NCBI GenBank assembly: GCA_946478965.1
Contig: CAMLDQ010000027.1
Span: 1-24,599 of the forward strand
Reading direction: 5' to 3'
DNA from: an uncultured Methylobacillus sp.
Lineage (GTDB): Bacteria > Pseudomonadota > Gammaproteobacteria > Burkholderiales > Methylophilaceae
Length of the DNA: 24,599 nucleotides
The notes below the pieces were generated by a model. That model was not told the origin of the DNA. It was given only the letters and a program-made list of their open reading frames with translations, and made no database searches. Both the position numbers and the translations under genes were made by a program. Of the stretch, positions 1 through 6,886 are shown piece by piece. Every line of letters begins with the position of its first letter. Positions within the stretch are counted from its first letter, which is position 1.

Positions 1-1057
1 CCAGATCATGGCGGTGCCCTCGGTCTACCTCAACGGCCAGAAGTTCGGCGACGGCCGCATGGAACTGGGTGAAATCCTCGCCAGGATCGACACCAACGCC
101 GCGGCGCGCGACGCCGGCAAGCTATCGCAGAAGGATCCGTTCGACGTACTGATCGTCGGTGGCGGCCCGGCCGGCGCTTCCGCCGCGATCTACACCGCGC
201 GCAAGGGCATCCGCACCGGCATCGTCGCCGAGCGTTTCGGCGGCCAGGTGATGGATACGCTGGGCATCGAGAACTTCATCTCGGTAAAGGAAACCGAAGG
301 ACCCAAGCTGGTCGCGGCGCTGGAAGAGCACGTCAAGAGCTACGACGTCGACATCATGAACCTGCAGCGTGCCGAGCAGCTGACGCCGGGCGAAAACGGC
401 GGCTTGATGGAAATCCGCCTGACCAATGGCGCGGTGCTGAAGAGCAAGGCGGTGATCCTCGCCACCGGTGCGCGCTGGCGCGAAATGAACGTGCCGGGCG
501 AGAAGGAATACCGCGGCAAGGGGGTGGCCTACTGCCCGCACTGCGACGGCCCGTTGTTCAAGGGCAAGCACGTGGCGGTGATCGGCGGCGGCAACTCCGG
601 CGTCGAAGCGGCCATCGACCTCGCCGGCATCGTGGCCCACGTCACGCTGTTCGAATTCAACGACCACTTGCGCGCTGATGCCGTGCTGCAGAAAAAGTTG
701 CACACCCTGCCCAACGTCACGGTGATCTTGAATGCCCAGACAACAGAAGTGATGGGCGACGGCCAGAAAGTCAGCGGCCTCAACTACACCGACCGCGCCA
801 GCGGCCAGTGGCACCATATCGAGCTAGCCGGCGTATTCGTCCAGATCGGCCTGGTGCCCAACACCGACTGGCTGAAGGACACGGTAAATTTAAGCAAGTA
901 CGGCGAGATCGAGGTCAACGCTCACGGCATGACCAGCATCCCCGGCGTATTCGCTGCTGGCGACGTCACCACCGTGCCCTACAAGCAGATCATCACCGCG
1001 ATGGGCGATGGCGCGAAAGCGGCTCTCGGCACCTTCGACCATCTGATTCGTCATTGA
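1..1057 (+). CDS. ahpF: Alkyl hydroperoxide reductase subunit F, 3' part (N-terminus outside window)
   Basis: This FAD- and NAD(P)H-dependent disulfide reductase recharges the peroxiredoxin AhpC in the cytosol. The reading frame is open from base 2, so the gene starts before the window. About 351 residues are visible of a family length near 520. Counting from the Met at base 8, the first 30 residues finish the N-terminal thioredoxin-like domain ([10 protein letters not shown]). The FAD-binding GGGPAGAS lies at 51-58, the redox-active CPHC at 176-179, and the NAD-binding GGGNSG near 193. The C-terminal FAD motif [15 protein letters not shown] follows. The N-terminal domain remnant and the CPHCDGP motif distinguish AhpF from the shorter thioredoxin reductase. 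The gene ends in TGA and is followed by a 12-bp inverted repeat. ahpC would be expected upstream, outside the window. Confidence 0.95.
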   Translation, partial: QIMAVPSVYLNGQKFGDGRMELGEILARIDTNAAARDAGKLSQKDPFDVLIVGGGPAGASAAIYTARKGIRTGIVAERFGGQVMDTLGIENFISVKETEGPKLVAALEEHVKSYDVDIMNLQRAEQLTPGENGGLMEIRLTNGAVLKSKAVILATGARWREMNVPGEKEYRGKGVAYCPHCDGPLFKGKHVAVIGGGNSGVEAAIDLAGIVAHVTLFEFNDHLRADAVLQKKLHTLPNVTVILNAQTTEVMGDGQKVSGLNYTDRASGQWHHIELAGVFVQIGLVPNTDWLKDTVNLSKYGEIEVNAHGMTSIPGVFAAGDVTTVPYKQIITAMGDGAKAALGTFDHLIRH

Positions 1058-1497
1058 TGCATTTGGCCGCTCCAAGGCATTTCCAAAAAAATTAACGGAA
1101 TGTGGCAAGACATGTAAATGTCTTGCCACGCCGAGCGCCTTACTCATTTCCGCACAAAACAACTCTGCACAACAAAACCGTATTGGAAGCTTTTCCCGGG
1201 GTTTCGAAAGTCATTTTGCCAGCATCAAGACAAGTTCCGGCCCACTTTATCCCCCTATACCGGTCGCCCGTTAAACGCATAAAAATCAAGCGCCAATTGA
1301 ATTAGCCAGAACTCCCTTTAGCAAACCTGGTCGCTAAATAAGCGGTGCCATCATGCTTTAACTTTCAGTTTCCGATCTTCCACTCGGCCTTCCATCATGC
1401 ACATCGTGATCGGGAAGCCTGCGCATTCGAATGAATGCAATTGCTCCACCCACCCGCCGCGGAATCCCGGAAACCGATGTCTGGAAAGGGGACACGC
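1058..1497. other. 440-bp intergenic region between ahpF and the DUF481 gene
   Basis: This stretch is AT-richer than the flanking genes. Apart from the inverted repeat at 1102-1129, I see no coding frame with a ribosome binding site. I also see no promoter with both -35 and -10 boxes good enough to call. It must contain the 5' leader of the DUF481 gene. In-frame start codons at 1435 and 1474 exist but lack a Shine-Dalgarno sequence. Confidence 0.5.
1102..1129. repeat. Perfect 12-bp inverted repeat downstream of ahpF
   Basis: GTGGCAAGACAT is followed by a four-base loop GTAA and the exact reverse complement. It could form a stable stem-loop at the 3' end of the ahpF transcript. No T-tract follows on the plus strand, so it is not a textbook intrinsic terminator. 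Read on the minus strand, a T7 run does occur about 11 bases after the stem. It may stabilise the mRNA end or act as a weak terminator. Confidence 0.6.
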
Positions 1498-2532
1498 ATG
1501 TCATTTCAAAGAACCATTTTTCTTCCACTTCTTGCCGCATGCCTTGCGGGCGGATTCAGCAAAATAACATCGGCCGATGAAGTCCGGCTCAAAAATGGCG
1601 ACCTAATCAAGGGCAAAATCATTAAGAAAGAAAGCGACAAACTGATATTCAAAACCGAATATGCAGGTGAAATTGGAATCGCATGGAGCGCCATATCCGG
1701 CCTGAAATCGGATCAGGCCCTGAATATCGTATTGACCAACGACAGCAGTTTTCGGGGGCCATTGACTGATGGTTCACCGGGAAAGGCGAAAATTGAGCTA
1801 GCGCAACGCAAAGGCAAGATCGAAGTCGATCTCAACAACCTCAAGTACATCAATCCAAGCCCGGTGGTGTCCGGCAATGGCGTGGACTGGCATGGCCGTG
1901 CGAACGCCGGAGGCGGCATCACCCAGGGCAACACCGACACTCAGACATTTCATGTCGACGCGGAAGCAATTGCCCGCACAAGGGACAACCGTTTCACCAT
2001 AGGCGCTGTCGTCAACCATGCCAAGAGTGATGGCATCGAGACCCAATTCAATAGCCGGAGTTACATGAAATACGATCATTTCCTGACCAAGAAATGGTAT
2101 CTGTATGCGAATAACACACTTGAGAATGACAAGTTTCAGGACCTCAATTTGCGCACGACGATCGGGGTCGGGAATGGCTACCAGATTTTTGAGAGTGAAG
2201 ACCTGAGTCTCGCAGTGGAAGGTGGCCTCAACTACGTCAGCACGGACTATCGGACTGGGGCGGATGAAAACTACCCGAGCGCTCGCTGGGCAGTCAAATA
2301 CGAACAGAAAATCTTCGGTGGGAACACGCGCCTGTTCCATGAACATCAATTGCTTCTAAGTCTGGAGGACATGAAAAACAATTTGTTCTTTTCCAAGACG
2401 GGGCTACGCTTTCCGCTGGGAAAGGGATTCAATGCCTCGACCCAGTACAACTTCGATTACACCCAAACACCAACCGACAGCCGCAAGCACTCCGATAGCG
2501 CCTTGCTGTTCAACCTCGGATACGATTGGTAG
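1498..2532 (+). CDS. Exported DUF481 (YdiY-like) outer membrane beta-barrel protein
   Basis: The protein has 344 residues. I chose ATG 1498 because a GGGGA lies seven bases upstream and the protein then begins directly with a signal peptide: MSFQRT, a hydrophobic stretch, and cleavage near ITSA-DEV (residues 25-27). Longer starts at 1435 or 1474 would bury the signal. Mature residues 27-75 form a small beta-rich, LSm/SH3-like segment (VRLKNGDLIKGKI). From about residue 125 the sequence fits DUF481: alternating aromatic and polar strands, the motif GGGITQGNTDTQTF, and an ending aromatic pair YDW typical of outer membrane barrels. The family is widespread in Proteobacteria with no settled function; a salt-induced outer membrane role was proposed for some members. 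It stands alone between two gaps. The assignment to the family is good; the function is unknown. Confidence 0.85.
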   Translation: MSFQRTIFLPLLAACLAGGFSKITSADEVRLKNGDLIKGKIIKKESDKLIFKTEYAGEIGIAWSAISGLKSDQALNIVLTNDSSFRGPLTDGSPGKAKIELAQRKGKIEVDLNNLKYINPSPVVSGNGVDWHGRANAGGGITQGNTDTQTFHVDAEAIARTRDNRFTIGAVVNHAKSDGIETQFNSRSYMKYDHFLTKKWYLYANNTLENDKFQDLNLRTTIGVGNGYQIFESEDLSLAVEGGLNYVSTDYRTGADENYPSARWAVKYEQKIFGGNTRLFHEHQLLLSLEDMKNNLFFSKTGLRFPLGKGFNASTQYNFDYTQTPTDSRKHSDSALLFNLGYDW

Positions 2533-2603
2533 ACAACGCGCCCCAGGCTCCAGAGCCGCCAGACAGGGCGACGCGCCGAACCGCGCAAAATGCTGATCCC
2601 CGG

Positions 2604-2634
2604 TTCATGAAAATCAGCAGCCGCCTTTCATGAA
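2604..2634. promoter_or_regulatory. Two TTCATGAA palindromes 23 bp apart upstream of pqqA
   Basis: The self-complementary octamer TTCATGAA occurs at 2604-2611 and again at 2627-2634, about two helical turns apart. A further inverted pair, TACCTG (2644-2649) and CAGGTA (2661-2666), lies just downstream and overlaps a possible -10 box, TATAGT, at 2665-2670. I see no good -35 box, which would suit an activator-dependent promoter. The regulator is unknown and the regulatory role is inference. Confidence 0.35.
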
Positions 2635-2690
2635 GTAGCCGAATACCTGAACGATTTGCCCAGGTATAGTTGGTTTCAGGGGGAGAGACA

Positions 2691-2732
2691 ATGATTCCCG
2701 ATACCCAACAACCGATTAAAAAAGGAGACTGA
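2691..2732 (+). CDS. Possible 13-codon leader ORF upstream of pqqA
   Basis: ATG at 2691 follows the purine-rich GGGGGAGAGACA, a credible Shine-Dalgarno sequence. It encodes MIPDTQQPIKKGD and stops at TGA 2730-2732, two bases before the pqqA start. The pqqA ribosome binding site (AAAGGAGA, 2721-2728) lies inside its last codons. Translation of the leader would therefore pass over the pqqA initiation site and could couple or tune pqqA expression. I recognise no peptide family. It may be a chance ORF. Confidence 0.3.
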   Translation: MIPDTQQPIKKGD

Positions 2733-2734
2733 CC

Positions 2735-2806
2735 ATGTGGACCAAACCTGAAGCTACCGAAATGCGTTTCGGCTTTGAAGTGACCATGTACGTCTGCAAC
2801 CGCTGA
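2735..2806 (+). CDS. pqqA: PqqA, precursor peptide of pyrroloquinoline quinone
   Basis: This 23-residue peptide begins MWTKP, contains RFGFEVTMY and ends CNR. Length and pattern match classical PqqA. Glu15 and Tyr19 (E-V-T-M-Y) are the two residues that the radical SAM enzyme PqqE cross-links while PqqD holds the peptide; both become part of PQQ. The preceding AAAGGAGA (2721-2728) is a strong ribosome binding site with six-base spacing. A strong terminator follows 21 bases after the stop. The usual partners pqqB, C, D and E are not here, so either the maturation genes lie elsewhere or the peptide is an orphan. PQQ serves periplasmic alcohol, methanol and glucose dehydrogenases. I am confident of the identity because of the exact length and the spacing of the two modified residues. 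Confidence 0.9.
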   Translation: MWTKPEATEMRFGFEVTMYVCNR

Positions 2807-2827
2807 TCCCCATACGGTTGCAAGTAG

Positions 2828-2850
2828 ACGGGGGCTGCGGCCCCCGTTTT
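2828..2850 (+). terminator. Intrinsic terminator after pqqA
   Basis: ACGGGGGC pairs with GCCCCCGT across a TGCG loop, an eight-base-pair GC-rich stem, followed by TTTT. It sits between pqqA and the metallopeptidase gene. Most transcripts from the pqqA promoter should end here, giving a short abundant pqqA mRNA. Readthrough could feed the next gene at a low level. Confidence 0.85.
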
Positions 2851-2877
2851 CATTCCCCCGTTCACCAGGAGCCGATC

Positions 2878-4119
2878 ATGACTGCAACGACCACGCTTTT
2901 TCTCGCCCTGCTTGCCGCCACCGTCGCCGTGCGCCTGTGGCTGGGCCTGCGCCATGTCGGCCACATCGTCGCACACCGCGACGCCGTTCCGACACCTTTT
3001 GCCGCCAGCATCCCCTTGGCCGCGCACCAGCAGGCCGCAGACTACACGGCCGCCAAAACACATCTCACGATCATACAAGCTGTGGCGCAGACGCTGCTGC
3101 TGGCCGTCTTGACCGTGGGCGGCGGGTTGCAGCTCCTCGACCATGCCTGGCGCGGCATGCTGCCCGACACGGAACTGCTGCGCGGTGCGCTGGTGATCGT
3201 GTCGGCGCTCATCATCAGCGGCCTGGTCGAAATCCCGTTCGATTACTACAAGCAGTTCACGCTGGATGAACGCTTCGGCTTCAACCGCATGTCGCGCGGA
3301 CTGTTTTTCGGCGACATCGCCAAGCATGCGCTGGTCGGCGCCGCCATGGGAGCACCGGTACTGTTTGTTGCGCTGTGGCTGATGCAGGCGGCCGGCAGTG
3401 CCTGGTGGCTGTACCTGTGGGTGGTATGGTCGGCATTCAACCTGCTGATGCTGGCGGTCTACCCGACCTTCATCGCGCCGCTGTTCAATAAATTCGAGCC
3501 GCTGCAGGATGACGCCTTGAAGCAGCGCATCGAGGCGCTGCTCGCCAAATGCGGCTTCCGCTCGCAAGGGCTGTACGTGATGGACGGCTCCGCGCGCAGC
3601 AGCCACGGCAACGCCTATTTCACCGGCTTCGGCGCCGCCAAGCGCGTGGTGTTCTTCGACACCCTGCTGTCGCGCCTGGCGCCGGACGAGATCGAGGCCG
3701 TGCTGGCGCACGAACTCGGGCACTATCACCATCGCCATGTATACAAACGTATCGGCATGCTTTTCGCAGCAAGCTTCGCCGGTCTGTCCCTGCTCGGCTG
3801 GCTGATTGGCCAGCCCGGGTTCTATACCGGGCTCGGAGTGGAGACTCCCAGCCATTACATGGGCCTGCTGCTGTTCCTGCTGGTGAGCCCGGTGTTCATG
3901 TTTTTGCTGCGCCCGCTGCTATCCGGCTATGCGCGCCGGAACGAATTCGAGGCCGACACCTATGCCGCCGCGCACGCGAATCCGCAACGCCTGGTGGATG
4001 CACTGGTCAAGCTGTATCGCGACAACGCCTCCACGCTGACGCCGGATCGCCTGCACTCCGCGTACTACGACTCGCATCCGCCGGCCAGTGCGCGTATCGC
4101 GCGCTTGCAGGCGGCATAA
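2878..4119 (+). CDS. M48 family membrane zinc metallopeptidase (Ste24/CAAX protease 1-like)
   Basis: The protein has 413 residues from ATG 2878, which has AGGAG six bases upstream. An in-frame TTG at 2818 has no such site and overlaps the terminator stem. The zinc motif HELGH is at residues 278-282 (H278, E279, H282), and NEFEAD supplies the likely third ligand, Glu358. Several hydrophobic segments (roughly residues 1-20, 60-85, 100-115, 150-205, 300-320 and 330-350) place it in the inner membrane with the active site between membrane helices, as in Ste24p. The N-terminal Ste24 domain (FDYYKQFTLDERFGFN) supports this subfamily rather than HtpX. Bacterial members are thought to act in membrane protein quality control; no substrate is established. 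Only a terminator separates it from pqqA, but PQQ pathways are known to use M16-type, not M48, peptidases. Confidence 0.92.
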   Translation: MTATTTLFLALLAATVAVRLWLGLRHVGHIVAHRDAVPTPFAASIPLAAHQQAADYTAAKTHLTIIQAVAQTLLLAVLTVGGGLQLLDHAWRGMLPDTELLRGALVIVSALIISGLVEIPFDYYKQFTLDERFGFNRMSRGLFFGDIAKHALVGAAMGAPVLFVALWLMQAAGSAWWLYLWVVWSAFNLLMLAVYPTFIAPLFNKFEPLQDDALKQRIEALLAKCGFRSQGLYVMDGSARSSHGNAYFTGFGAAKRVVFFDTLLSRLAPDEIEAVLAHELGHYHHRHVYKRIGMLFAASFAGLSLLGWLIGQPGFYTGLGVETPSHYMGLLLFLLVSPVFMFLLRPLLSGYARRNEFEADTYAAAHANPQRLVDALVKLYRDNASTLTPDRLHSAYYDSHPPASARIARLQAA

Positions 4120-4123
4120 CAAG

Positions 4124-4144
4124 GGGCCGGCGGCCCTGGTTTTT
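4124..4144 (+). terminator. Probable terminator after the M48 gene
   Basis: GGGCC, loop GGC, GGCCC, then TGGTTTTT. The stem is only five base pairs and the T-run starts after three bases, so this is a modest intrinsic terminator five bases after the stop codon. Confidence 0.5.
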
Positions 4145-4214
4145 ACCGCTCTTCCGCCGGCACCTGTTCCTGGTCGACGAGATGATCCAGCACCTGCAGG
4201 AAACTGCTCAGACT
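4143..4214 (-). pseudogene. Possible 3' remnant of an unidentified gene
   Basis: Read on the minus strand, this segment ends in TAA (4145-4143). Before it, it translates as LSSFLQVLDHLVDQ and then EQVPAEER, GC-rich and with the codon choice of a normal gene of this genome. Further upstream the frame gives Cys-rich, unprotein-like sequence with no usable start. It may be the tail of a convergent gene that was cut when the AT-rich WG-repeat gene arrived. I could not name the parent gene, and chance coding is possible. Confidence 0.25.
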
Positions 4215-4331
4215 AGGAGTGCAGACAAGGTACAAGCACGCTTGAAAGTGTCTAGTGCGGGCGGGGCGACAGGCTATTCCAAAGACCCAACCGATCAATC
4301 TTGCACCTCAAGAATTAGCCGAGGTAAAAGA

Positions 4332-6755
4332 TCAATATTTTGCGCCTTTTGCTTTAAGCAACTGAATGATCTCAGGGTTATTGGTCAAGCTCAAAGCCGT
4401 ATTGCCTTTGATAGTGCTTTTATTCACATCTGCACCGCTGTCCAGCAACAGTTTCACCATCGCTACATTGTCGTTGCCGCTTGCAAACATCAAAGGAGTT
4501 ATATGCGCATCGAAAAGTGAAAAATCAACGTCACTGCCAATAGACGGCGAAGAAATTGGCGTCATAACATTTACTTTTGCACCCTTAGCAATTAATAGCC
4601 TCGCAACTTCGACATTACCTTGATTGGCCGCCATATTAAGTAATGATCCATATCTATCGTCTGGATTGTTTGGATCTGCGCCACGCTCGAGTAAAGCGCG
4701 CACCATATCAGGCTTAGAGCGCATAACTGAAACGACAATAGCGCTCGCCTCAGAGACATCCAGCTTGCCTTTGTTTTGCTTCAATGCAACCTGAAAAAGA
4801 TCATCTCGATCTTTATAGATCGTCCAGGCAATAGGGCCGAGTTGCACTTGATGGCCGTATATATTTTCCGTTTTAGCTGGTGGAATTACTTTCCCACCCC
4901 GACTCACTAAGAGTTTGATCACTTCGTCATCATCTTTTGAGGTCATCATCAGCGGCGTCAGATCTGGTGCCCCCTTATTGGGGTCCGCCCCATGGTCAAG
5001 CAGCATTTCAGCCCACATCTTGCGGTCGTATTGCTCTGCGTCGATTGTGTCGCAGTGCATATCTCCGTACGCAGATTTCCCGCATGCCCGTATCTGACCT
5101 TGAGGCTTATAGGTCACAACGAAGCCGAGTGGTGTCATTCCTAATTTTGTTGCGGCATTCGGGTTGGCGTGATGCTCCAGCATTGCAATCACAAGTGAAG
5201 GGCTTTTTAATGCCAGTGCCTTCATCAGCAGTGGGTTAGTTCCATTGATGTTTGGATTGGCCCCAAGGGCAATCAGAGTCATCGCGAGTTCTGGTTTGCG
5301 TTCCTCGATTGCCTTGCCAAGTATAGGCCGCGTACTGTTAGGAGGAATACCATTAGGGTCTGCGCCATTTGCAACCAGAGCTTTAATTGTTTCGATCTGG
5401 TGATTAATAAACGCCTGTTTTTCTACATCGCCGACTCCTTGAGGTGGCCAACTATCAATTACTTTATACAGACTGCTCACATCGCCCTTGGAAATTGCTC
5501 GCCGGTTAGATCTGATTGCCTCGGCATCCAAGCTATTAACTGCATTGGACATTCGGATGCAATCAACAACCCGCTGACCATCCGCCGGCCAGATGACTTG
5601 ATTATTGCCATTCATGACAATCGTGGAACCACAACCGCTCATTGGGATAGCAACAACATGACCCTTAGTATCGATAAACCCTCGAATATTCTGGAGCGTT
5701 GCTAAAGCGAGGCCCGAGCTTCCGAAAGGCTGCACAGCATTGAATTTCGGTGGGATGACCATATCGCCTTTGGTATTGATATAGCCCCATTTTCCATCTA
5801 TCTTCACCTGCGCTAAGCCATCCGAAAATGAGGAGGCACCTTCGAAGCCAGGCTTAATAACGAATTGTCCTCTCGTATCGATAAAGCCATACTTCTTGCC
5901 ATCAACACTGGCATAAGCGAGTTGATCATCATAAAACCAACCTGCATCTTGAAATTGCGGCTCGATTGCGAAACGTCCTTGAGTATCGACAAAGCCTATT
6001 TTTCCATCGACAGCCTCTTTCGCTAAGCCCTGAGAACCAAAAATCAGACTCTGGTTAAACTTGGGCTCAATCACGAACTTACCCGTTTTATCTATAACGC
6101 CCCACTTCTTATCTATACTTACTGAAGCAAGGCCATTCGCTTCAAAGGTTAGTGCGCGGTCAAAAGAAGGTGGGATGACGATTTCTCCATTGATATCTGT
6201 GTAGCCCCATTTACTCCCAATTCGAAAGGTAGATAGCCCGTAAACCGGGCCACTGATATCTTCGAATTTAGGCTTTAAGACGAGGTTGCCATTACTGTCA
6301 ATTAACCCCCACTTCCCACCAATATTTACAGATCCAAAATTGTTCTCTTTTCCCCAACTAAAGCAACTTGCCCAATTGTATTGGGGCTGAATAACGAAAG
6401 CTCCCTTAGTGTTGATAAAACCCCATCTGCCATTCAGTTTCGCAGGATGAAACTCACCTTTACCACAGAAATGGACGCCCTCGAATTGTGGTGCAACTGC
6501 CATCTCACCATTAGAATCAATCAACCCCCACTTGCCGTTGAGCAACACTGCGGCCATTTCCCTTCCACGGAATCCCTCAGCTTGCTCAAATTGCGGATCA
6601 ACAACCATATGCCCCTGCAGGTCGATATAGCCCCATTTATCGCCCACATCAATTGGAAGGATCTTATCTGCAGGCGCAGCATAAGCAGTGAAAGAGCGAA
6701 TTACTGCAAAGAGAGAAATTACAAGAAGGGATAGGCCCGAATTAATTTTTCTCAT
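4332..6755 (-). CDS. Exported WG-repeat and ankyrin-repeat protein
   Basis: The protein has 807 residues. Residues 1-27 form a signal peptide (hydrophobic core LSLLVISLFAVI, cleavage near AYA-APAD). Residues about 40-380 hold ten WG repeats of roughly 35 residues, each like KWGYIDxxGxxVxxPxF, predicted to be short beta-strands. Residues about 430-807 hold ankyrin-type units marked by NGADPN, LGANPN, HGADPN, ERGADPN and DSGADVN. An insert near 560-590 contains Cys residues. Both repeat types are binding scaffolds; no catalytic motif is visible. The export signal argues for a periplasmic or surface role. The gene is clearly AT-richer than its neighbours and stands alone between a terminator and a possible gene remnant, which suggests horizontal acquisition. 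The ribosome binding site is weak (AAAAAGA). The partner is unknown. Confidence 0.88.
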   Translation of the reverse strand: MRKINSGLSLLVISLFAVIRSFTAYAAPADKILPIDVGDKWGYIDLQGHMVVDPQFEQAEGFRGREMAAVLLNGKWGLIDSNGEMAVAPQFEGVHFCGKGEFHPAKLNGRWGFINTKGAFVIQPQYNWASCFSWGKENNFGSVNIGGKWGLIDSNGNLVLKPKFEDISGPVYGLSTFRIGSKWGYTDINGEIVIPPSFDRALTFEANGLASVSIDKKWGVIDKTGKFVIEPKFNQSLIFGSQGLAKEAVDGKIGFVDTQGRFAIEPQFQDAGWFYDDQLAYASVDGKKYGFIDTRGQFVIKPGFEGASSFSDGLAQVKIDGKWGYINTKGDMVIPPKFNAVQPFGSSGLALATLQNIRGFIDTKGHVVAIPMSGCGSTIVMNGNNQVIWPADGQRVVDCIRMSNAVNSLDAEAIRSNRRAISKGDVSSLYKVIDSWPPQGVGDVEKQAFINHQIETIKALVANGADPNGIPPNSTRPILGKAIEERKPELAMTLIALGANPNINGTNPLLMKALALKSPSLVIAMLEHHANPNAATKLGMTPLGFVVTYKPQGQIRACGKSAYGDMHCDTIDAEQYDRKMWAEMLLDHGADPNKGAPDLTPLMMTSKDDDEVIKLLVSRGGKVIPPAKTENIYGHQVQLGPIAWTIYKDRDDLFQVALKQNKGKLDVSEASAIVVSVMRSKPDMVRALLERGADPNNPDDRYGSLLNMAANQGNVEVARLLIAKGAKVNVMTPISSPSIGSDVDFSLFDAHITPLMFASGNDNVAMVKLLLDSGADVNKSTIKGNTALSLTNNPEIIQLLKAKGAKY

Positions 6756-6806
6756 TCTTTTTACGTCTTTTGATGTCCGGTTGTCACTACTATATGTGAA
6801 ATCAGG

Positions 6807-6833
6807 ATTACCAAGTACTACTTGGCTGGTAAT
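6807..6833. repeat. Nested palindrome upstream of the WG-ankyrin gene
   Basis: CCAAGTA-C-TACTTGG (6811-6825) is a perfect seven-base inverted repeat with one central base. It is nested in an outer pair, ATTACC (6807-6812) and GGTAAT (6828-6833). It lies about 50 bp upstream of the minus-strand start at 6755 and just after the htpG terminator, where an operator would be expected. A possible -10 box (TATAGT on the minus strand) lies between it and the gene, but I find no matching -35 box. Confidence 0.4.
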
Positions 6834-6842
6834 TCTTAAAAC

Positions 6843-6868
6843 AAAAGGCTGCCATTTGGCAGCCTTTT
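6843..6868 (-). terminator. Intrinsic terminator of htpG
   Basis: AAAAGGCTGCC, loop of four bases, GGCAGCCTTTT: a perfect 11-bp stem. On the minus strand it lies 18 bases after the htpG stop and is followed by GTTTTAAG, so it ends htpG transcription before the WG-ankyrin gene. The A/T ends make it nearly symmetric. Confidence 0.85.
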
Positions 6869-6886
6869 GGGTGAAGCGCGTCAGGA

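Noticed and set aside
2818..2877. TTG 2818 as an upstream start of the M48 gene
   Set aside because: The extra 20 residues are encoded by the pqqA terminator hairpin. ATG 2878 has a proper ribosome binding site.
2716..3855. Minus-strand open frame opposite pqqA and the M48 gene
   Set aside because: Gln/His/Arg-rich shadow of the peptidase gene, which has clear zinc and membrane motifs on the plus strand.
3549..4520. Plus-strand frame running through the M48 3' end into the WG-ankyrin gene
   Set aside because: It shifts frame within the peptidase, has an Arg/Ala-rich product and crosses two real genes and a terminator.
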